From assembly GCF_020873915.1 (NCBI RefSeq), contig NZ_JAHWGP010000002.1, positions 1 to 64,000 on the forward strand: a DNA stretch of 64,000 nt, written 5' to 3'. Under the pieces are notes generated by a model, which was given only the letters and a program-made list of their open reading frames with translations, had not been told where the DNA came from and did no database searches. Each line of letters opens with the position of its first letter. Within the stretch, counting starts at the first letter, position 1. Position numbers and translations under genes: made by a program. Of this stretch, positions 14,718-23,813 are shown in pieces. Origin of the DNA: Streptomyces sp. DH5 (GTDB lineage: Bacteria > Actinomycetota > Actinomycetes > Streptomycetales > Streptomycetaceae).

Positions 14718-17120
14718 ATGAGCAACGAGGAGCACGCGAACGGGCCGTGGCCCGGCCACCCGCCGGTGGCGCTGCCGGCCGGGGTGTCCACCGACTCACC
14801 GGTGGGCAGGCTCGCGGCCACCGTGGACCGGCTCAGCCGCGAGGTGCGCACGGCTCAGGCCGAGGCGGAGGGCCGGGCGCTGATCGAACTCGCCAAGGGC
14901 ATCCTCGTCGAACGCCTGGGGTGCGGTCCCACGCAGGCCGCCCGCCAGCTCGCCGAGCTGACCGAGCAAGCCGGGACGACGCAGCTGGAGTTCGCGGTCG
15001 AGGTGATCAACCAGGCCGCCCGGGACCGGATGTCGGAGGTGACGGACGCCTTCCTGGCCGCCACCCGGGCCGCCGAGGAGGCGGCTGCCGAGACCGCGGC
15101 CGTGCGCCTGCGCGCCGCCGAGAGCGGGGCGCTCGCGGCGGACGACACGCAGGCCGTGGCCGAGTCCCTGCTGGAGCAGGCGCTGCGCCCGCTGGGCGCG
15201 GTGGCCGTGGCGATCTGGGCGGCCGGTGCCGACGGATCGCTCACCCTCGCGGGCAGCGCCGGGTTCTCCCCCGCCGAGGCGGCCCGCTGGCACTACGTGC
15301 CGCCGGACGTGGCGACGGTCGCCCGGTGCGCGCTGACGGAGCGCGACGGCCTGTGGATCACGTCGACGGACGACCGGGGCCTGCCCAGTGTGGGCCGCCA
15401 CCACCACCCGGACGGCGGCAGGGCCGCGGTGCCCGCCGGTACCGGCGGGCGGGTGTACGGCGTCCTGGAGATCGTCTGGCCGGCGCCGCTGCCCGAGCAG
15501 CCGCCGCAGATCGTCCGGCAGGTGGAGGCCCTGGCCGAACTCTGCGCGCACACCCTGGAGACGTACACGCCGCCGGGCGCCCCGTCGCGCGAGGCGCGGG
15601 AGGTGCCGGACGCGTCCGAGCTGATGGACCTGGCCGACGGGCTGTACGACCCGGCGCTCGTCCTCGTGCCTCACCTGGATCCCTCCGGGAACCTGGTGGA
15701 CTTCCGCATCCAGCACGTCAACAGCCGCTTCCTGGATCCGGCGGGCCGGCCGCGCGCCACGATCAGCGGGGCCCTGCTGCTGGAGGCCTACCCGATGGCC
15801 GCCGGAAACAGCGAACTGTTCCAGCGGATCGAACGGGTGTACGCGACGGGTGAGCCGTTCCGGGCCCGGCGCATGAATCTGACCGCGCTCGTCGACCAGG
15901 TGCCCCTGGCGTCGCTCGCGGACATCAGTGTCAGCCGGCACGGCGGCGGAATCCTGTTCATCTGGCGCATCGAGGACGAGACGGCGCGCCTGGCGAGCCT
16001 GCTCCAGCATGCCCAGCGGCTCGGCCGGATCGGCGGTTTCGAGGAGAACCTGCTGACCGGGGAGATCACCTGGAACGGTCAGCTCTTCGACCTCTACGGG
16101 CGCCCCGAGACGAGCCCTCCGGTGCCGCTGGAAGAGCTGCCCGCGCACGCCCATCCGGACGACGCCGTCACCATCGGCCGTTTCCTGCGCACGCTCCTGC
16201 ACCGCCGGCGGCCGGCCTCGGCGGCCTTCCGGCTGCAGCGGCCGGACGGGGTGACGCGGCACATCCGCGTGGTCGCCGAACCGGTCCTGGACACCGACGG
16301 CAGGCTGCTCACCACACGCGGCGCCTACCAGGACATCTCCGCCCAGCACTGGACGGAGGTGGCGCTGGCGGCCACCCGTGACCAGCTGGCGCACACCGAG
16401 CAGCACGCCAGTGAGCGCGACCGGCTCGCGCTCCAGCTGCAGCGCGCCATCATGCCGCCCACCCAGGCGCCGCTGCAGGTGCCCGACCTGGACGTGGCCG
16501 TCCGCTACCGGCCCGCCGAGGCGGAGCAGCTGGTGGGCGGTGACTGGTACGACGCCGTGGTGCTGCCCTCCCGGCTGGTGCTGCTGTGCGTGGGCGACGT
16601 CGCCGGACACGGCATAGAGGCGGCGACCAGCATGGTCGTCCTGCGCAACGCCCTGCGCGGTCTCGCCGTCACCGGCGCGGGTCCCGGGCAGCTGCTGTCG
16701 TGGCTGAACATCGTGGCGCACCATCTGACGGGCGCGGTCACCGCCACCGCGGTCTGCGGCCTGTACGACCCGGAGTCGCGCACGCTGCGCTGGGCCCGGG
16801 CGGGCCACCTGCCGCCGGTGCTGGTGCGGGGGTCCGACGCCGCACCGCTGCCGCTGGTGCGCGGGCTGCTGCTGGGTGCCGTACCGGAGGCTTCGTACGA
16901 GGAGGCGGAGGTGCAGCTGGCCCCCGAGGACAACCTGCTGATGTACACGGACGGACTGATCGAGCGCCGGGACCGCACGGTGGAGGAGTCCCTGACGCAT
17001 CTGCTGTCCACCGCCGCCGACGCTCCGGGCACGCTCGACCAGCGGCTGGACCGTCTGCTCACCTACAGCAGGTCGGACACGGACGACGACACCTGCATCG
17101 TGGGCATCCGCGTGGGGTGA
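14718..17120 (+). CDS. ANTAR-GAF-PAS-PP2C (SpoIIE-type) protein phosphatase
   Basis: The 800-residue protein begins with an ANTAR-like segment (about 40-105: ALIELAKGILVERLGCGPTQAARQL), followed by a GAF-like domain (about 140-280), a PAS-like region (about 300-420), a second PAS (about 430-550, with the PAC-like RHIRVVAEPVLDTDG) and a SpoIIE/RsbU-type PP2C domain (about 570-800) with VGGDWYDAV, GDVAGHGIEAA, YTDGLIERRD and DDDTCIVGIRV, all metal-binding motifs intact. It should dephosphorylate a phospho-STAS antagonist. ANTAR domains normally bind RNA hairpins, so that end is unexpected on a phosphatase. ATG 14718 has GAGGAG upstream. A strong hairpin (17127-17168) follows. Confidence 0.9.
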   Translation: MSNEEHANGPWPGHPPVALPAGVSTDSPVGRLAATVDRLSREVRTAQAEAEGRALIELAKGILVERLGCGPTQAARQLAELTEQAGTTQLEFAVEVINQAARDRMSEVTDAFLAATRAAEEAAAETAAVRLRAAESGALAADDTQAVAESLLEQALRPLGAVAVAIWAAGADGSLTLAGSAGFSPAEAARWHYVPPDVATVARCALTERDGLWITSTDDRGLPSVGRHHHPDGGRAAVPAGTGGRVYGVLEIVWPAPLPEQPPQIVRQVEALAELCAHTLETYTPPGAPSREAREVPDASELMDLADGLYDPALVLVPHLDPSGNLVDFRIQHVNSRFLDPAGRPRATISGALLLEAYPMAAGNSELFQRIERVYATGEPFRARRMNLTALVDQVPLASLADISVSRHGGGILFIWRIEDETARLASLLQHAQRLGRIGGFEENLLTGEITWNGQLFDLYGRPETSPPVPLEELPAHAHPDDAVTIGRFLRTLLHRRRPASAAFRLQRPDGVTRHIRVVAEPVLDTDGRLLTTRGAYQDISAQHWTEVALAATRDQLAHTEQHASERDRLALQLQRAIMPPTQAPLQVPDLDVAVRYRPAEAEQLVGGDWYDAVVLPSRLVLLCVGDVAGHGIEAATSMVVLRNALRGLAVTGAGPGQLLSWLNIVAHHLTGAVTATAVCGLYDPESRTLRWARAGHLPPVLVRGSDAAPLPLVRGLLLGAVPEASYEEAEVQLAPEDNLLMYTDGLIERRDRTVEESLTHLLSTAADAPGTLDQRLDRLLTYSRSDTDDDTCIVGIRVG

Positions 17121-17126
17121 ACGCGA

Positions 17127-17168
17127 CGGCCCGCCGCCGGGGGTGTTCGGTCCCCTGGCGGCGGGCCG
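17127..17168 (+). terminator. GC-rich hairpin terminator without U-run
   Basis: Arms of about 16 bases (CGGCCCGCCGCC near 17127 against GGCGGCGGGCCG ending at 17168) with an 8-10 base loop containing TTCGG, 7 bases after the phosphatase stop. Streptomyces terminators often lack the T-run. It would separate the sensor-phosphatase transcript from the stressosome operon. Confidence 0.6.
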
Positions 17169-17170
17169 AT

Positions 17171-17195
17171 GCATGACCCGGCGAATCGGGGGTAC
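17171..17195 (+). promoter_or_regulatory. Candidate sigma-B-type promoter for the RsbV-like gene
   Basis: GCAT at 17171-17174, 15 bases, then GGGTAC at 17190-17195. This fits GNNT-N14-16-GGGTAC/T and lies 47 bases before the GTG at 17242, just beyond the hairpin terminator of the previous gene. If real, the stressosome operon is under a sigma-B-family factor, giving positive feedback. Confidence 0.5.
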
Positions 17196-17241
17196 GCGCG
17201 GCTGCGCGACATAGAGCTTGATCACCTTGTTGGAGGTACTC

Positions 17242-17637
17242 GTGCACATCGCCCAGGACCCACTGTCCGTCGAGGTGACCCTGCCACGTGAGGACGTGGC
17301 CCTTCTGACCGTGGAGGGGTATCTGGACGTCGACACGGCGACCGAGTTCCAGCACCACCTGGCGAACCAGCTCCATCACGGCCGCCGCCACTTCCTGCTG
17401 GACCTGACGGCGGTCCCCTTCATGGACTCCTCCGGCATGAACATCATCCTGCGCGTGTACCAGGAGGCGCGTGAACTGCCGGGGAGTGTCCACATCATCT
17501 CGCCCGCTCCGGCCGTGCGCCGCATCCTGGATCTGACGGGGGTGAGCATCACCGTCCCGGTCTCGGAGAGCGTCGAGGAGGCACTGGAGCGGGTCGACGG
17601 GCTGCCGAAGGCACCCGAGGCCGATCCGGAGTCCTGA
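17242..17637 (+). CDS. RsbV-like STAS anti-sigma factor antagonist
   Basis: A 131-residue STAS-domain protein. The phosphorylation site is in LTAVPFMDSSGMNI, with Ser63 directly after Asp62 as in RsbV/SpoIIAA, whose serine is phosphorylated by an RsbW kinase and dephosphorylated by a PP2C. Unphosphorylated antagonist would bind the anti-sigma and free the sigma factor. I chose GTG 17242 because GGAGG at 17232-17236 is 5 bases upstream; an in-frame ATG at 17218 has no such site. It stands first in a run of partner-switching genes, 69 bp before rsbR. Confidence 0.85.
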   Translation: MHIAQDPLSVEVTLPREDVALLTVEGYLDVDTATEFQHHLANQLHHGRRHFLLDLTAVPFMDSSGMNIILRVYQEARELPGSVHIISPAPAVRRILDLTGVSITVPVSESVEEALERVDGLPKAPEADPES

Positions 17638-17706
17638 GGACCCATCAACACCGCCGCGCCGAAGGGCCGTCCCGGCGCGGGCGACGACGACCAGGAGAAG
17701 AAGCAG

Positions 17707-18606
17707 GTGCCGCAGCACGAAACGGGCGGAGCACCCGGAACACCGGCGCACGAGGTCAGCGACTTCCTGCGGCGCCGGAGCGAGCAGATCGCCCAGCGGT
17801 GGGCGGACGAGCCCTTGTTCCGGACGGTGTTCACGGTCTCGCGCGAGGAGGCGGTGGAAGCCGGCAGGGCGGTGGTCGACGCGCTGGCCCGGGTCGCCGA
17901 CTCGGAGCGGGTCGAGGACCCGGACGCGGCCGGCTTCACCGCGGTGCGCGAGCAGCTGGCGCGGATGGGGGCCGCCCGCTCCCGCGCGGGACTGTCCGCC
18001 ACCCAGGTGTCGGCCGAGCTGGCCGCGCTGCTGCCCCCGGTGGAGAACCTCCTGGTCGCGGATCTGGAGCGGGAGCGGCCGGAGCGGCTGCGGGAGTGCT
18101 CCACGACGCTCACCGTGCTGATCGGCACGCTGCGTCTGGTGGCCATGCAGACCGCGCTGAGCGAGATACAGGCGCTCACCGACCGGCAGCGGCTCCAGCT
18201 GCTGGAGGTGGCGACACCGGTGATCAAGCTCTGGGACGGCATCGTCGCCGTCCCGCTCATCGGCACCTTGGACAGCGCCCGCAGCCAGGTGGTGATGGAG
18301 ACCCTGCTGAACGCGGTCGTCGACCAGCACGCCCGGTTCGCGATCCTCGACATCACCGGTGTGCCCACGGTCGACTCGCTGGTGGCGCAGCACCTGATGA
18401 AGACGGTCGCCGCGGTGCGGCTGATGGGCGCGGAATGCGTGGTGTCCGGTATCCGTCCGGCGATCGCGCAGACCATGGTGCACCTCGGTCTGGACCTCGG
18501 CACGGTGAAGACCCGGGCCGGCCTCGCCGACGCCCTCGCCCACTGTCTGGACGAGCTGGGGGCGAACATCGTGGCCGCGGCACCCGGCGGAGCGGACCGG
18601 CGGTGA
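17707..18606 (+). CDS. rsbR: RsbR-like stressosome protein
   Basis: The 299-residue protein has a helical N-terminal sensor region (about 15-165, resembling the globin-like N-domain of RsbR proteins but without an obvious heme histidine) and a C-terminal STAS domain (about 170-290). The two threonines phosphorylated in B. subtilis RsbRA (T171 and T205) correspond here to Ser190 in IGTLDS and Ser224 in VPTVDS, with the same 34-residue spacing. RsbR and RsbS co-assemble into the stressosome, which sequesters RsbT until stress. GTG 17707 follows AGGAGAAGAAG. The stop overlaps the rsbS start. Confidence 0.9.
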   Translation: MPQHETGGAPGTPAHEVSDFLRRRSEQIAQRWADEPLFRTVFTVSREEAVEAGRAVVDALARVADSERVEDPDAAGFTAVREQLARMGAARSRAGLSATQVSAELAALLPPVENLLVADLERERPERLRECSTTLTVLIGTLRLVAMQTALSEIQALTDRQRLQLLEVATPVIKLWDGIVAVPLIGTLDSARSQVVMETLLNAVVDQHARFAILDITGVPTVDSLVAQHLMKTVAAVRLMGAECVVSGIRPAIAQTMVHLGLDLGTVKTRAGLADALAHCLDELGANIVAAAPGGADRR

Positions 18607-19022
18607 GCGAGGCGTTCTCCCGCCCGGTCGCGGGACAGGTGCCGGTGCTCAGACTCGGGCACGTGCTGCTGGTGACCCTGCCGGGGGACCTGCACGACAG
18701 CATGGCGGACCGGCTCCAGCAGGACCTCTCCGAGACCATCGTGCGCAGCGGGGTCACGGGGGTGGTGATCGACATCTCCGGTGTGGAGATCGTCGACTCC
18801 TTCCTCGGGAGGGTGCTGGCGGAGATCGCCGCACAGAGCGAACTGCTGGCCGCGCGGACCGTGGTGGCCGGCATGCGTCCCGCGGTCGCCATCACCATGG
18901 TGGAGCTGGGGCTGACGCTGCCGGGGCTGCGGACCGCGGTCACCGCCGAGGCGGCCATGGAGCTGCTCGCCCAGCCCGTCGCGCCGCCGCGGGCCGGCGG
19001 CGGGCGCGAGGAGAGTCCGTGA
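18603..19022 (+). CDS. rsbS: RsbS-like stressosome protein
   Basis: A 139-residue single STAS domain protein with IDISGVEIVDSFLGRVLAEIA, where Ser66 sits at the position of the RsbS phospho-serine. GTG 18603 overlaps the rsbR stop (GTGA) and its own stop overlaps the rsbT start, so the three genes are translationally coupled as in the canonical rsbRST operon. RsbS forms the scaffold that holds RsbT; phosphorylation by RsbT releases it. The C-terminus (PVAPPRAGGGREESP) extends about 18 residues beyond the STAS fold. Confidence 0.9.
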   Translation: MSEAFSRPVAGQVPVLRLGHVLLVTLPGDLHDSMADRLQQDLSETIVRSGVTGVVIDISGVEIVDSFLGRVLAEIAAQSELLAARTVVAGMRPAVAITMVELGLTLPGLRTAVTAEAAMELLAQPVAPPRAGGGREESP

Positions 19023-19462
19023 TGGACACCGACGCGGGCGTCGGGACCCGCCTGCCCATCCGGTCGGACATGGACCTGGTGTGGGTGCGCCAGCACGTGC
19101 GGCAGGCCGCGGCCGAGCTCGGCTTCTCCCTGGTGGACCAGACCAAGCTGGTGACCGCCGCCAGCGAACTGGCCCGCAACACCCTGGTCCACGGCGGGGG
19201 CGGCGAGATGGTGGCGTCGCACGTCAGCACGGGCCAGAACCACGGGCTGCGGCTCACCTTCAGCGACACCGGTCCCGGCATCGACGACCTCGACCGGGCA
19301 CTCAGCGACGGCTACACCTCCGGCGGCGGACTGGGCATGGGGCTGGGCGGCGCCCGCCGCCTGGTGCACGACTTCACGGTCGAGACCACCCCGGGGTCGG
19401 GAACATCGGTGCGGGTCACCTCGTGGGTGTCCCGGCCCCCGCGGCCACGGAAGGACGTCTGA
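19019..19462 (+). CDS. rsbT: RsbT-like switch kinase
   Basis: A 147-residue GHKL ATPase/serine kinase with AASELARNTLVHG (N-box), FSDTGPGIDDL (G1) and GGGLGMGLGGARRLV (G2), all present. RsbT phosphorylates RsbS and RsbR and, when free, activates an RsbU-type phosphatase. The start may be GTG 19019 or ATG 19022; both follow GAGGA. Its position directly after rsbS and the overlap with the next gene fix the assignment. Confidence 0.9.
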   Translation: MMDTDAGVGTRLPIRSDMDLVWVRQHVRQAAAELGFSLVDQTKLVTAASELARNTLVHGGGGEMVASHVSTGQNHGLRLTFSDTGPGIDDLDRALSDGYTSGGGLGMGLGGARRLVHDFTVETTPGSGTSVRVTSWVSRPPRPRKDV

Positions 19463-20526
19463 TGCCCCGCCTCTGGGACGTACCGGTTCAGGACCCGACC
19501 CGGGTGCGTGACGTCCGGGTCGCGTCGGAGGAGGCCGCGGCCCTGGCCGGGCTGGACGAGCAGCGCACCGCCACGGTGTCAATGGTGGCCACCGAGCTCG
19601 CCACGAACCTGCTCAAGCACGCGCAGGCGGGCCAGGTGCTCATCGACGTCGTGGACCCGCCCGTGCCGCGGGAGGGCCGGCCGGGGCGGGCCGTGCAGAT
19701 CACCGCGATCGACCACGGGCCGGGCATCGCCGACGTGGCCCGGGCGATGCGGGACGGGTTCTCCTCTGCCCACTCGCTCGGGGCGGGCCTCGGCACCTGC
19801 CGGCGCCTCGCCGACGACTTCGGCCTGCACAGCGTGCCCGGGCGGGGCACCGTGGCGGTGGCCCGCTTCGTGTCCGACGACCGTCCGGACCACGGCGGGG
19901 ACGCCCCGCGCGACCCCGGGGTGCGCGCCGGCGGCGTCAACATCCCCTACGCCGGCGCCGACCACTCGGGCGACGCCTGGGCCTGGGTCAGGTCCGGCGA
20001 CCGTACGACGCTGATGCTGGCCGACGGGCTGGGACACGGCAGCGAGGCGGCCCGTGCCTCGACCGCCGCGGTCGAGGAGCTGCGCCACTGGGCCCGGCTG
20101 TCGCCGGCGGAGGTGCTGCGCAAGCTCCACCCGGCGCTGGCCGGGACGCGGGGTGCGGCCGTCGCCGTGGCCCAGGTCGACACCTGGGCCGGGCGGCTGC
20201 GCTTCGCCGGGATCGGCAACGTCTCGGCCCGGCTACGGGAGGGTGACCGCTGGCGTTCCCTGTTGTCCAAGCCCGGCATCGTCGGGGTGCACCGGCCGCA
20301 CACCGTGCGCGAGGACGAGGTCCCGTGGACCGCCGGGAGCCTGCTGATCCTGCACACGGACGGGCTGCCCGGCCGCTGGACGCCGCCCCCGGACACCGGG
20401 GAGCCGCCTGCCGATCCGGCCGTGACGGCCGCCGTGGCCGTCCGGGACGCCGGCAGTTCCGCGCGCCCGGTGCGGGACGACACCGCCGTGGCCGTGCTGG
20501 CCCCCGTCCCGGCGGGGCGCCCATGA
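19462..20526 (+). CDS. RsbT-RsbX fusion: HATPase plus PP2C-like phosphatase
   Basis: The 354-residue protein joins an RsbT/RsbW-type ATPase (about 15-140; VATELATNLLKHA, DHGPGIADV, GAGLGTCRRLADDF) to an RsbX-like PP2C domain (about 160-345; ADGLGHGSEAA, FAGIGNVSARL, ILHTDGL, DDTAVAVL). RsbX dephosphorylates RsbS and RsbR and resets the stressosome, so this enzyme could both phosphorylate and dephosphorylate partners. The PP2C part is short, like RsbX, and lacks the GGDWYD block of RsbU-type phosphatases. ATG 19462 overlaps the rsbT stop and the stop overlaps the next start. Confidence 0.87.
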   Translation: MPRLWDVPVQDPTRVRDVRVASEEAAALAGLDEQRTATVSMVATELATNLLKHAQAGQVLIDVVDPPVPREGRPGRAVQITAIDHGPGIADVARAMRDGFSSAHSLGAGLGTCRRLADDFGLHSVPGRGTVAVARFVSDDRPDHGGDAPRDPGVRAGGVNIPYAGADHSGDAWAWVRSGDRTTLMLADGLGHGSEAARASTAAVEELRHWARLSPAEVLRKLHPALAGTRGAAVAVAQVDTWAGRLRFAGIGNVSARLREGDRWRSLLSKPGIVGVHRPHTVREDEVPWTAGSLLILHTDGLPGRWTPPPDTGEPPADPAVTAAVAVRDAGSSARPVRDDTAVAVLAPVPAGRP

Positions 20527-22235
20527 CGCGCGAGTGGAGGATCAGCACCGTCACGGACGCGGCGCGCGCCCGCATCGCCGTCGCGCGGCTGGCCGAGGCG
20601 TACGGGGTGCCCTCCGTGGAACGGGTCCGGCTGGCGACGGCGCTCAGCGGCCATCTGAGGCAGTGCCTGACCAAGGGCGGCAGCTGGGTGCTCAGCCTGG
20701 AGGGCCCGGAGTCGTCCGCCGGGGCGACGGCCCTGCACGCCGTGGTGATGCCTTCCGACGCGCCCGTCACGGGCCGCGCGGCGTGGACGGTGGCGGTTCC
20801 CTGCACCGAGCCGGGGCACGCCGTCGACGCCGACGCGGTCGCGGCGGAGCCGGCGGCCCTGTCGGAAGCCCTGCTGGGCGCCGACGAGGACGCCGCCCTG
20901 GTGCTGGACAAGCTCACCGAGCAGGAGGAGCTCGTCGCCTTCCACCGGGAGGAACTGCACCAGACCAATCAGGGCGTCGTGGCACTGCACGCCGAGCTGG
21001 ACGCGGCGGGACGGGCGCAGCAGGAGGCGTTCGCCGCCGAGCGGCGGGCGCGTGAGGAGGCGGAGAAGGCCCGGCGCAGACTGACGTTCCTGGCGGACGC
21101 GAGCGCCGTGCTGACCGCCTCCCTGAACCACGACGAGATCGTGCGCCGGCTGCCGGAGCTGCTCGTGCCGCGGTACGCCGGCGGGGTCGACGTGTGGCTG
21201 TTCGACGACGAGGACGACCTGCGCCTGCCGGCCGACCACCCGAACGCGGCGGTGCTCGCGGCCCGCACCGGGCGCCCCCAGTACGCCGCCGACCATCCCG
21301 GGGGCATGCCCGGGGTGGACGACCGGCCGCCGTCGGCCCTGGGCCCCGGGCGGCCGCTGCTGTGCGTACCGCTGTCGGCGCGCCGTACGCCGCTGGGTGT
21401 GCTGACGCTGTCGTCGCCCGGTACGCGCTGGGACCCGGACGACGCCGTGATGCTGATCGAGCTGGCCCGGCGGGCCGGTATCGCCCTGGACAACGCGCGC
21501 CGGTTCGAGCACAACCGGGACATCGCCGAGACGCTCCAGCGTGCCCTGCTCACGGAGCTGCCGGCGACGCCGGGCCTGAGCCTGGCGGCGCGCTATCTGC
21601 CGGCCACGCACGGGCTGAACGTCGGCGGCGACTGGTACGACGCGTTCCGTCAGCGGGACGGCAGCCTGATCACCGTGATAGGGGATGTGACGGGGCACGG
21701 ACTGCACGCCGCGGTGATGATGAGCCAGCTGCGCACCGCGCTGCGCGCCTACGCCGTCGACGGCGGAGGGCCCGGCCGGCTGCTGACCCGACTGCACGGT
21801 TACCTGCGCCACCTGCAGCCCGACCTGTTCGCCACCGCGGTCATCGCGCGGTTCCATCCGGACGAGCACACGCTGACCTGGGCCGCGGCGGGCCACCCGC
21901 CGCCGGTGCTGCGGCTGCCCGACGGCCGGGTGCGGGTGCTGGACGCCAAGCCGGGCGCGATGCTCGGCATTCCGTTGCGGCAGGACATCGCCGACCACAC
22001 CGAAGAGCTGGAGCCCGGCTCGACGCTGGCGCTCTACACCGACGGGCTGGTCGAGCGGCGGGCCGCGGGCATCGATCCGGGCATCGAGCGGCTCGCCACG
22101 GCCCTCGGCGCGTACGGCTCCGCCGACCTGGACGCGGATCTGGAGGAGTCGGCGGACCGGATACTCCATCCGCTGCTGAGCGACTCCGAGCGCGACGACG
22201 ACGTGTGCCTGCTGTTGTGCCATCTGCACCGCTGA
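20523..22235 (+). CDS. GAF-PP2C phosphatase with degenerate N-terminal ATPase-like region
   Basis: A 570-residue protein and the likely RsbU/RsbP-type output of the stressosome operon. Residues 1-130 resemble an RsbW-type ATPase but the N-box has become LATALSGHLRQ and later motifs are missing. A coiled coil (about 135-190, EELVAFHREELHQTNQ) leads to a GAF domain (about 200-330) and a complete PP2C domain (about 345-565) with VGGDWYDAF, GDVTGHGLHAAV, YTDGLVERR and DDDVCLLLC. ATG 20523 overlaps the preceding stop; a longer open frame upstream is rejected. The degenerate ATPase may serve as the RsbT- or STAS-binding module. Confidence 0.88.
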   Translation: MTREWRISTVTDAARARIAVARLAEAYGVPSVERVRLATALSGHLRQCLTKGGSWVLSLEGPESSAGATALHAVVMPSDAPVTGRAAWTVAVPCTEPGHAVDADAVAAEPAALSEALLGADEDAALVLDKLTEQEELVAFHREELHQTNQGVVALHAELDAAGRAQQEAFAAERRAREEAEKARRRLTFLADASAVLTASLNHDEIVRRLPELLVPRYAGGVDVWLFDDEDDLRLPADHPNAAVLAARTGRPQYAADHPGGMPGVDDRPPSALGPGRPLLCVPLSARRTPLGVLTLSSPGTRWDPDDAVMLIELARRAGIALDNARRFEHNRDIAETLQRALLTELPATPGLSLAARYLPATHGLNVGGDWYDAFRQRDGSLITVIGDVTGHGLHAAVMMSQLRTALRAYAVDGGGPGRLLTRLHGYLRHLQPDLFATAVIARFHPDEHTLTWAAAGHPPPVLRLPDGRVRVLDAKPGAMLGIPLRQDIADHTEELEPGSTLALYTDGLVERRAAGIDPGIERLATALGAYGSADLDADLEESADRILHPLLSDSERDDDVCLLLCHLHR

Positions 22236-22366
22236 GACGGGGGCGACGGGTGGGTCGGCCGTGCCCTCCCGGTGCGCCGTCGCTCCGGTGAGGGCATCGT
22301 GGTGCTGAAGAGGGGCACGCGTCAGGCAGCGGCGTCCGAGGCAGGCGCCCGAAGCCGCAGGAAGGG

Positions 22367-23740
22367 ATGGACACCGTGACACGACCCAGGATCCTTGTGG
22401 TGGGCGCGGGTTTCGCCGGCGTGGAGTGCGTGCGGCGGCTGGAGCGCAGGCTCGCCCCGGACGAGGCCGAGCTCACCCTGGTGACGCCGTTCTCCTACCA
22501 GCTGTACCTGCCCCTCCTCCCCCAGGTGGCCTCGGGTGTACTGACCCCGCAGTCGGTCGCGCTCTCGTTGCGCCGCAGCGAGAGGTACCGCACCCGGATC
22601 ATCCCGGGCGGGGCCATCGGTGTGGACCTGCGGTCCAAGGTCTGCGTCGTGCGCATCGTCAACGGCGAGATCGTCAACGAGCGTTACGACTACATCGTGC
22701 TGGCTCCCGGCAGCGTCACCCGCACCTTCGACATCCCCGGGCTCACGGACCACGCCTTCGGGATGAAGTCGCTGGCCGAGGCCGCCTACCTGCGGGATCA
22801 CGTCATCTCCCAGCTCGACCTGGCCGACGCGTCCCACGATCCGGCGGAACGGGCCTCGCGGCTGCAGTTCGTGGTGGTCGGCGGCGGATACGCGGGCACC
22901 GAGACCGCGGCCTGCCTCCAGCGGCTGACGCACGCGGCCGTCAAGCGCTATCCCCGGCTGGACCCCGGCCTGATCAAGTGGCACCTGATCGACATCGCGC
23001 CCAAGCTCATGCCGGAACTGGGCGAGAAACTCGGGCGCAGCGCCCACGAGATCCTGACCCGGCGCGGCATCGAGATCTCGCTGGGGGTCTCCATCGAGAA
23101 GGCGAGCGCCGAGGAGGTGACCTTCACCGACGGCCGGGTGGTGCCCACCCGCACCCTGATCTGGACCGCGGGGGTGGTCGCCAGCCCGCTGATCGCCACG
23201 CTGGGCACGGAGACCGTGCGGGGGCGGCTCGCGGTCAACGCGGACATGTGCCTGCCCGGCCACGACGGGGTGTTCGCGCTCGGCGACTCGGCCGCGGTGC
23301 CCGACGTGGCCAAGGGCGACGGCGCGGTGTGCCCGCCGACCGCACAGCACGCGCAGCGGCAGGGCAGGCACGTGGCCGAGAACGTCATCGCGACGTTGCG
23401 GGGCCGGCCCACCAGGCCGTACGTCCACCGGGACCTGGGGCTCGTGGTGGACCTGGGCGGCACGGACGCGGTGTCCAAGCCGTTCGGTTTCGAGCTGCAC
23501 GGTCTGCCCGCGCAGGCGGTGGCACGCGGCTACCACTGGTCGGCGCTGCGCACCGGCGTCGCCAAGACCCGGGTGATGACCAACTGGCTGCTGAACGCGG
23601 TCGCCGGCGACGACTTCGTCAGGACCGGGTTCCAGGCGCACCGGCCGGGCAACCTGCGGGACTTCGAGTACCTCGACGCCTATCTGACGCCGGAGCAGGT
23701 GCGGACGCACGTCGAGGAAGCGGGCCGGGCGGCTCGGTGA
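22367..23740 (+). CDS. ndh: Type II NADH dehydrogenase (NDH-2) family flavoprotein
   Basis: A 457-residue FAD/NAD(P)-binding protein. The N-terminal FAD motif is ILVVGAGFAGVECVRRL, the NAD-binding motif begins at about residue 169 (VVVGGGYAGTE), and GVFALGDSAAVP is the second FAD motif. NDH-2 enzymes pass electrons from NADH to menaquinone without pumping protons and attach to the membrane through a C-terminal amphipathic region, here about 395-450. The start is ATG 22367 or GTG 22376; the latter is better spaced from AGGAAGGG. The 131-bp gap after the stressosome operon contains no clear promoter. Confidence 0.87.
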   Translation: MDTVTRPRILVVGAGFAGVECVRRLERRLAPDEAELTLVTPFSYQLYLPLLPQVASGVLTPQSVALSLRRSERYRTRIIPGGAIGVDLRSKVCVVRIVNGEIVNERYDYIVLAPGSVTRTFDIPGLTDHAFGMKSLAEAAYLRDHVISQLDLADASHDPAERASRLQFVVVGGGYAGTETAACLQRLTHAAVKRYPRLDPGLIKWHLIDIAPKLMPELGEKLGRSAHEILTRRGIEISLGVSIEKASAEEVTFTDGRVVPTRTLIWTAGVVASPLIATLGTETVRGRLAVNADMCLPGHDGVFALGDSAAVPDVAKGDGAVCPPTAQHAQRQGRHVAENVIATLRGRPTRPYVHRDLGLVVDLGGTDAVSKPFGFELHGLPAQAVARGYHWSALRTGVAKTRVMTNWLLNAVAGDDFVRTGFQAHRPGNLRDFEYLDAYLTPEQVRTHVEEAGRAAR

Positions 23741-23813
23741 TCCGCGGGACGGGAGGCGGCTCGCGCGGTGCGCTGCCGGGGGCCGGGCCGGTGACGGGGG
23801 AGGGTGCGGCGGA

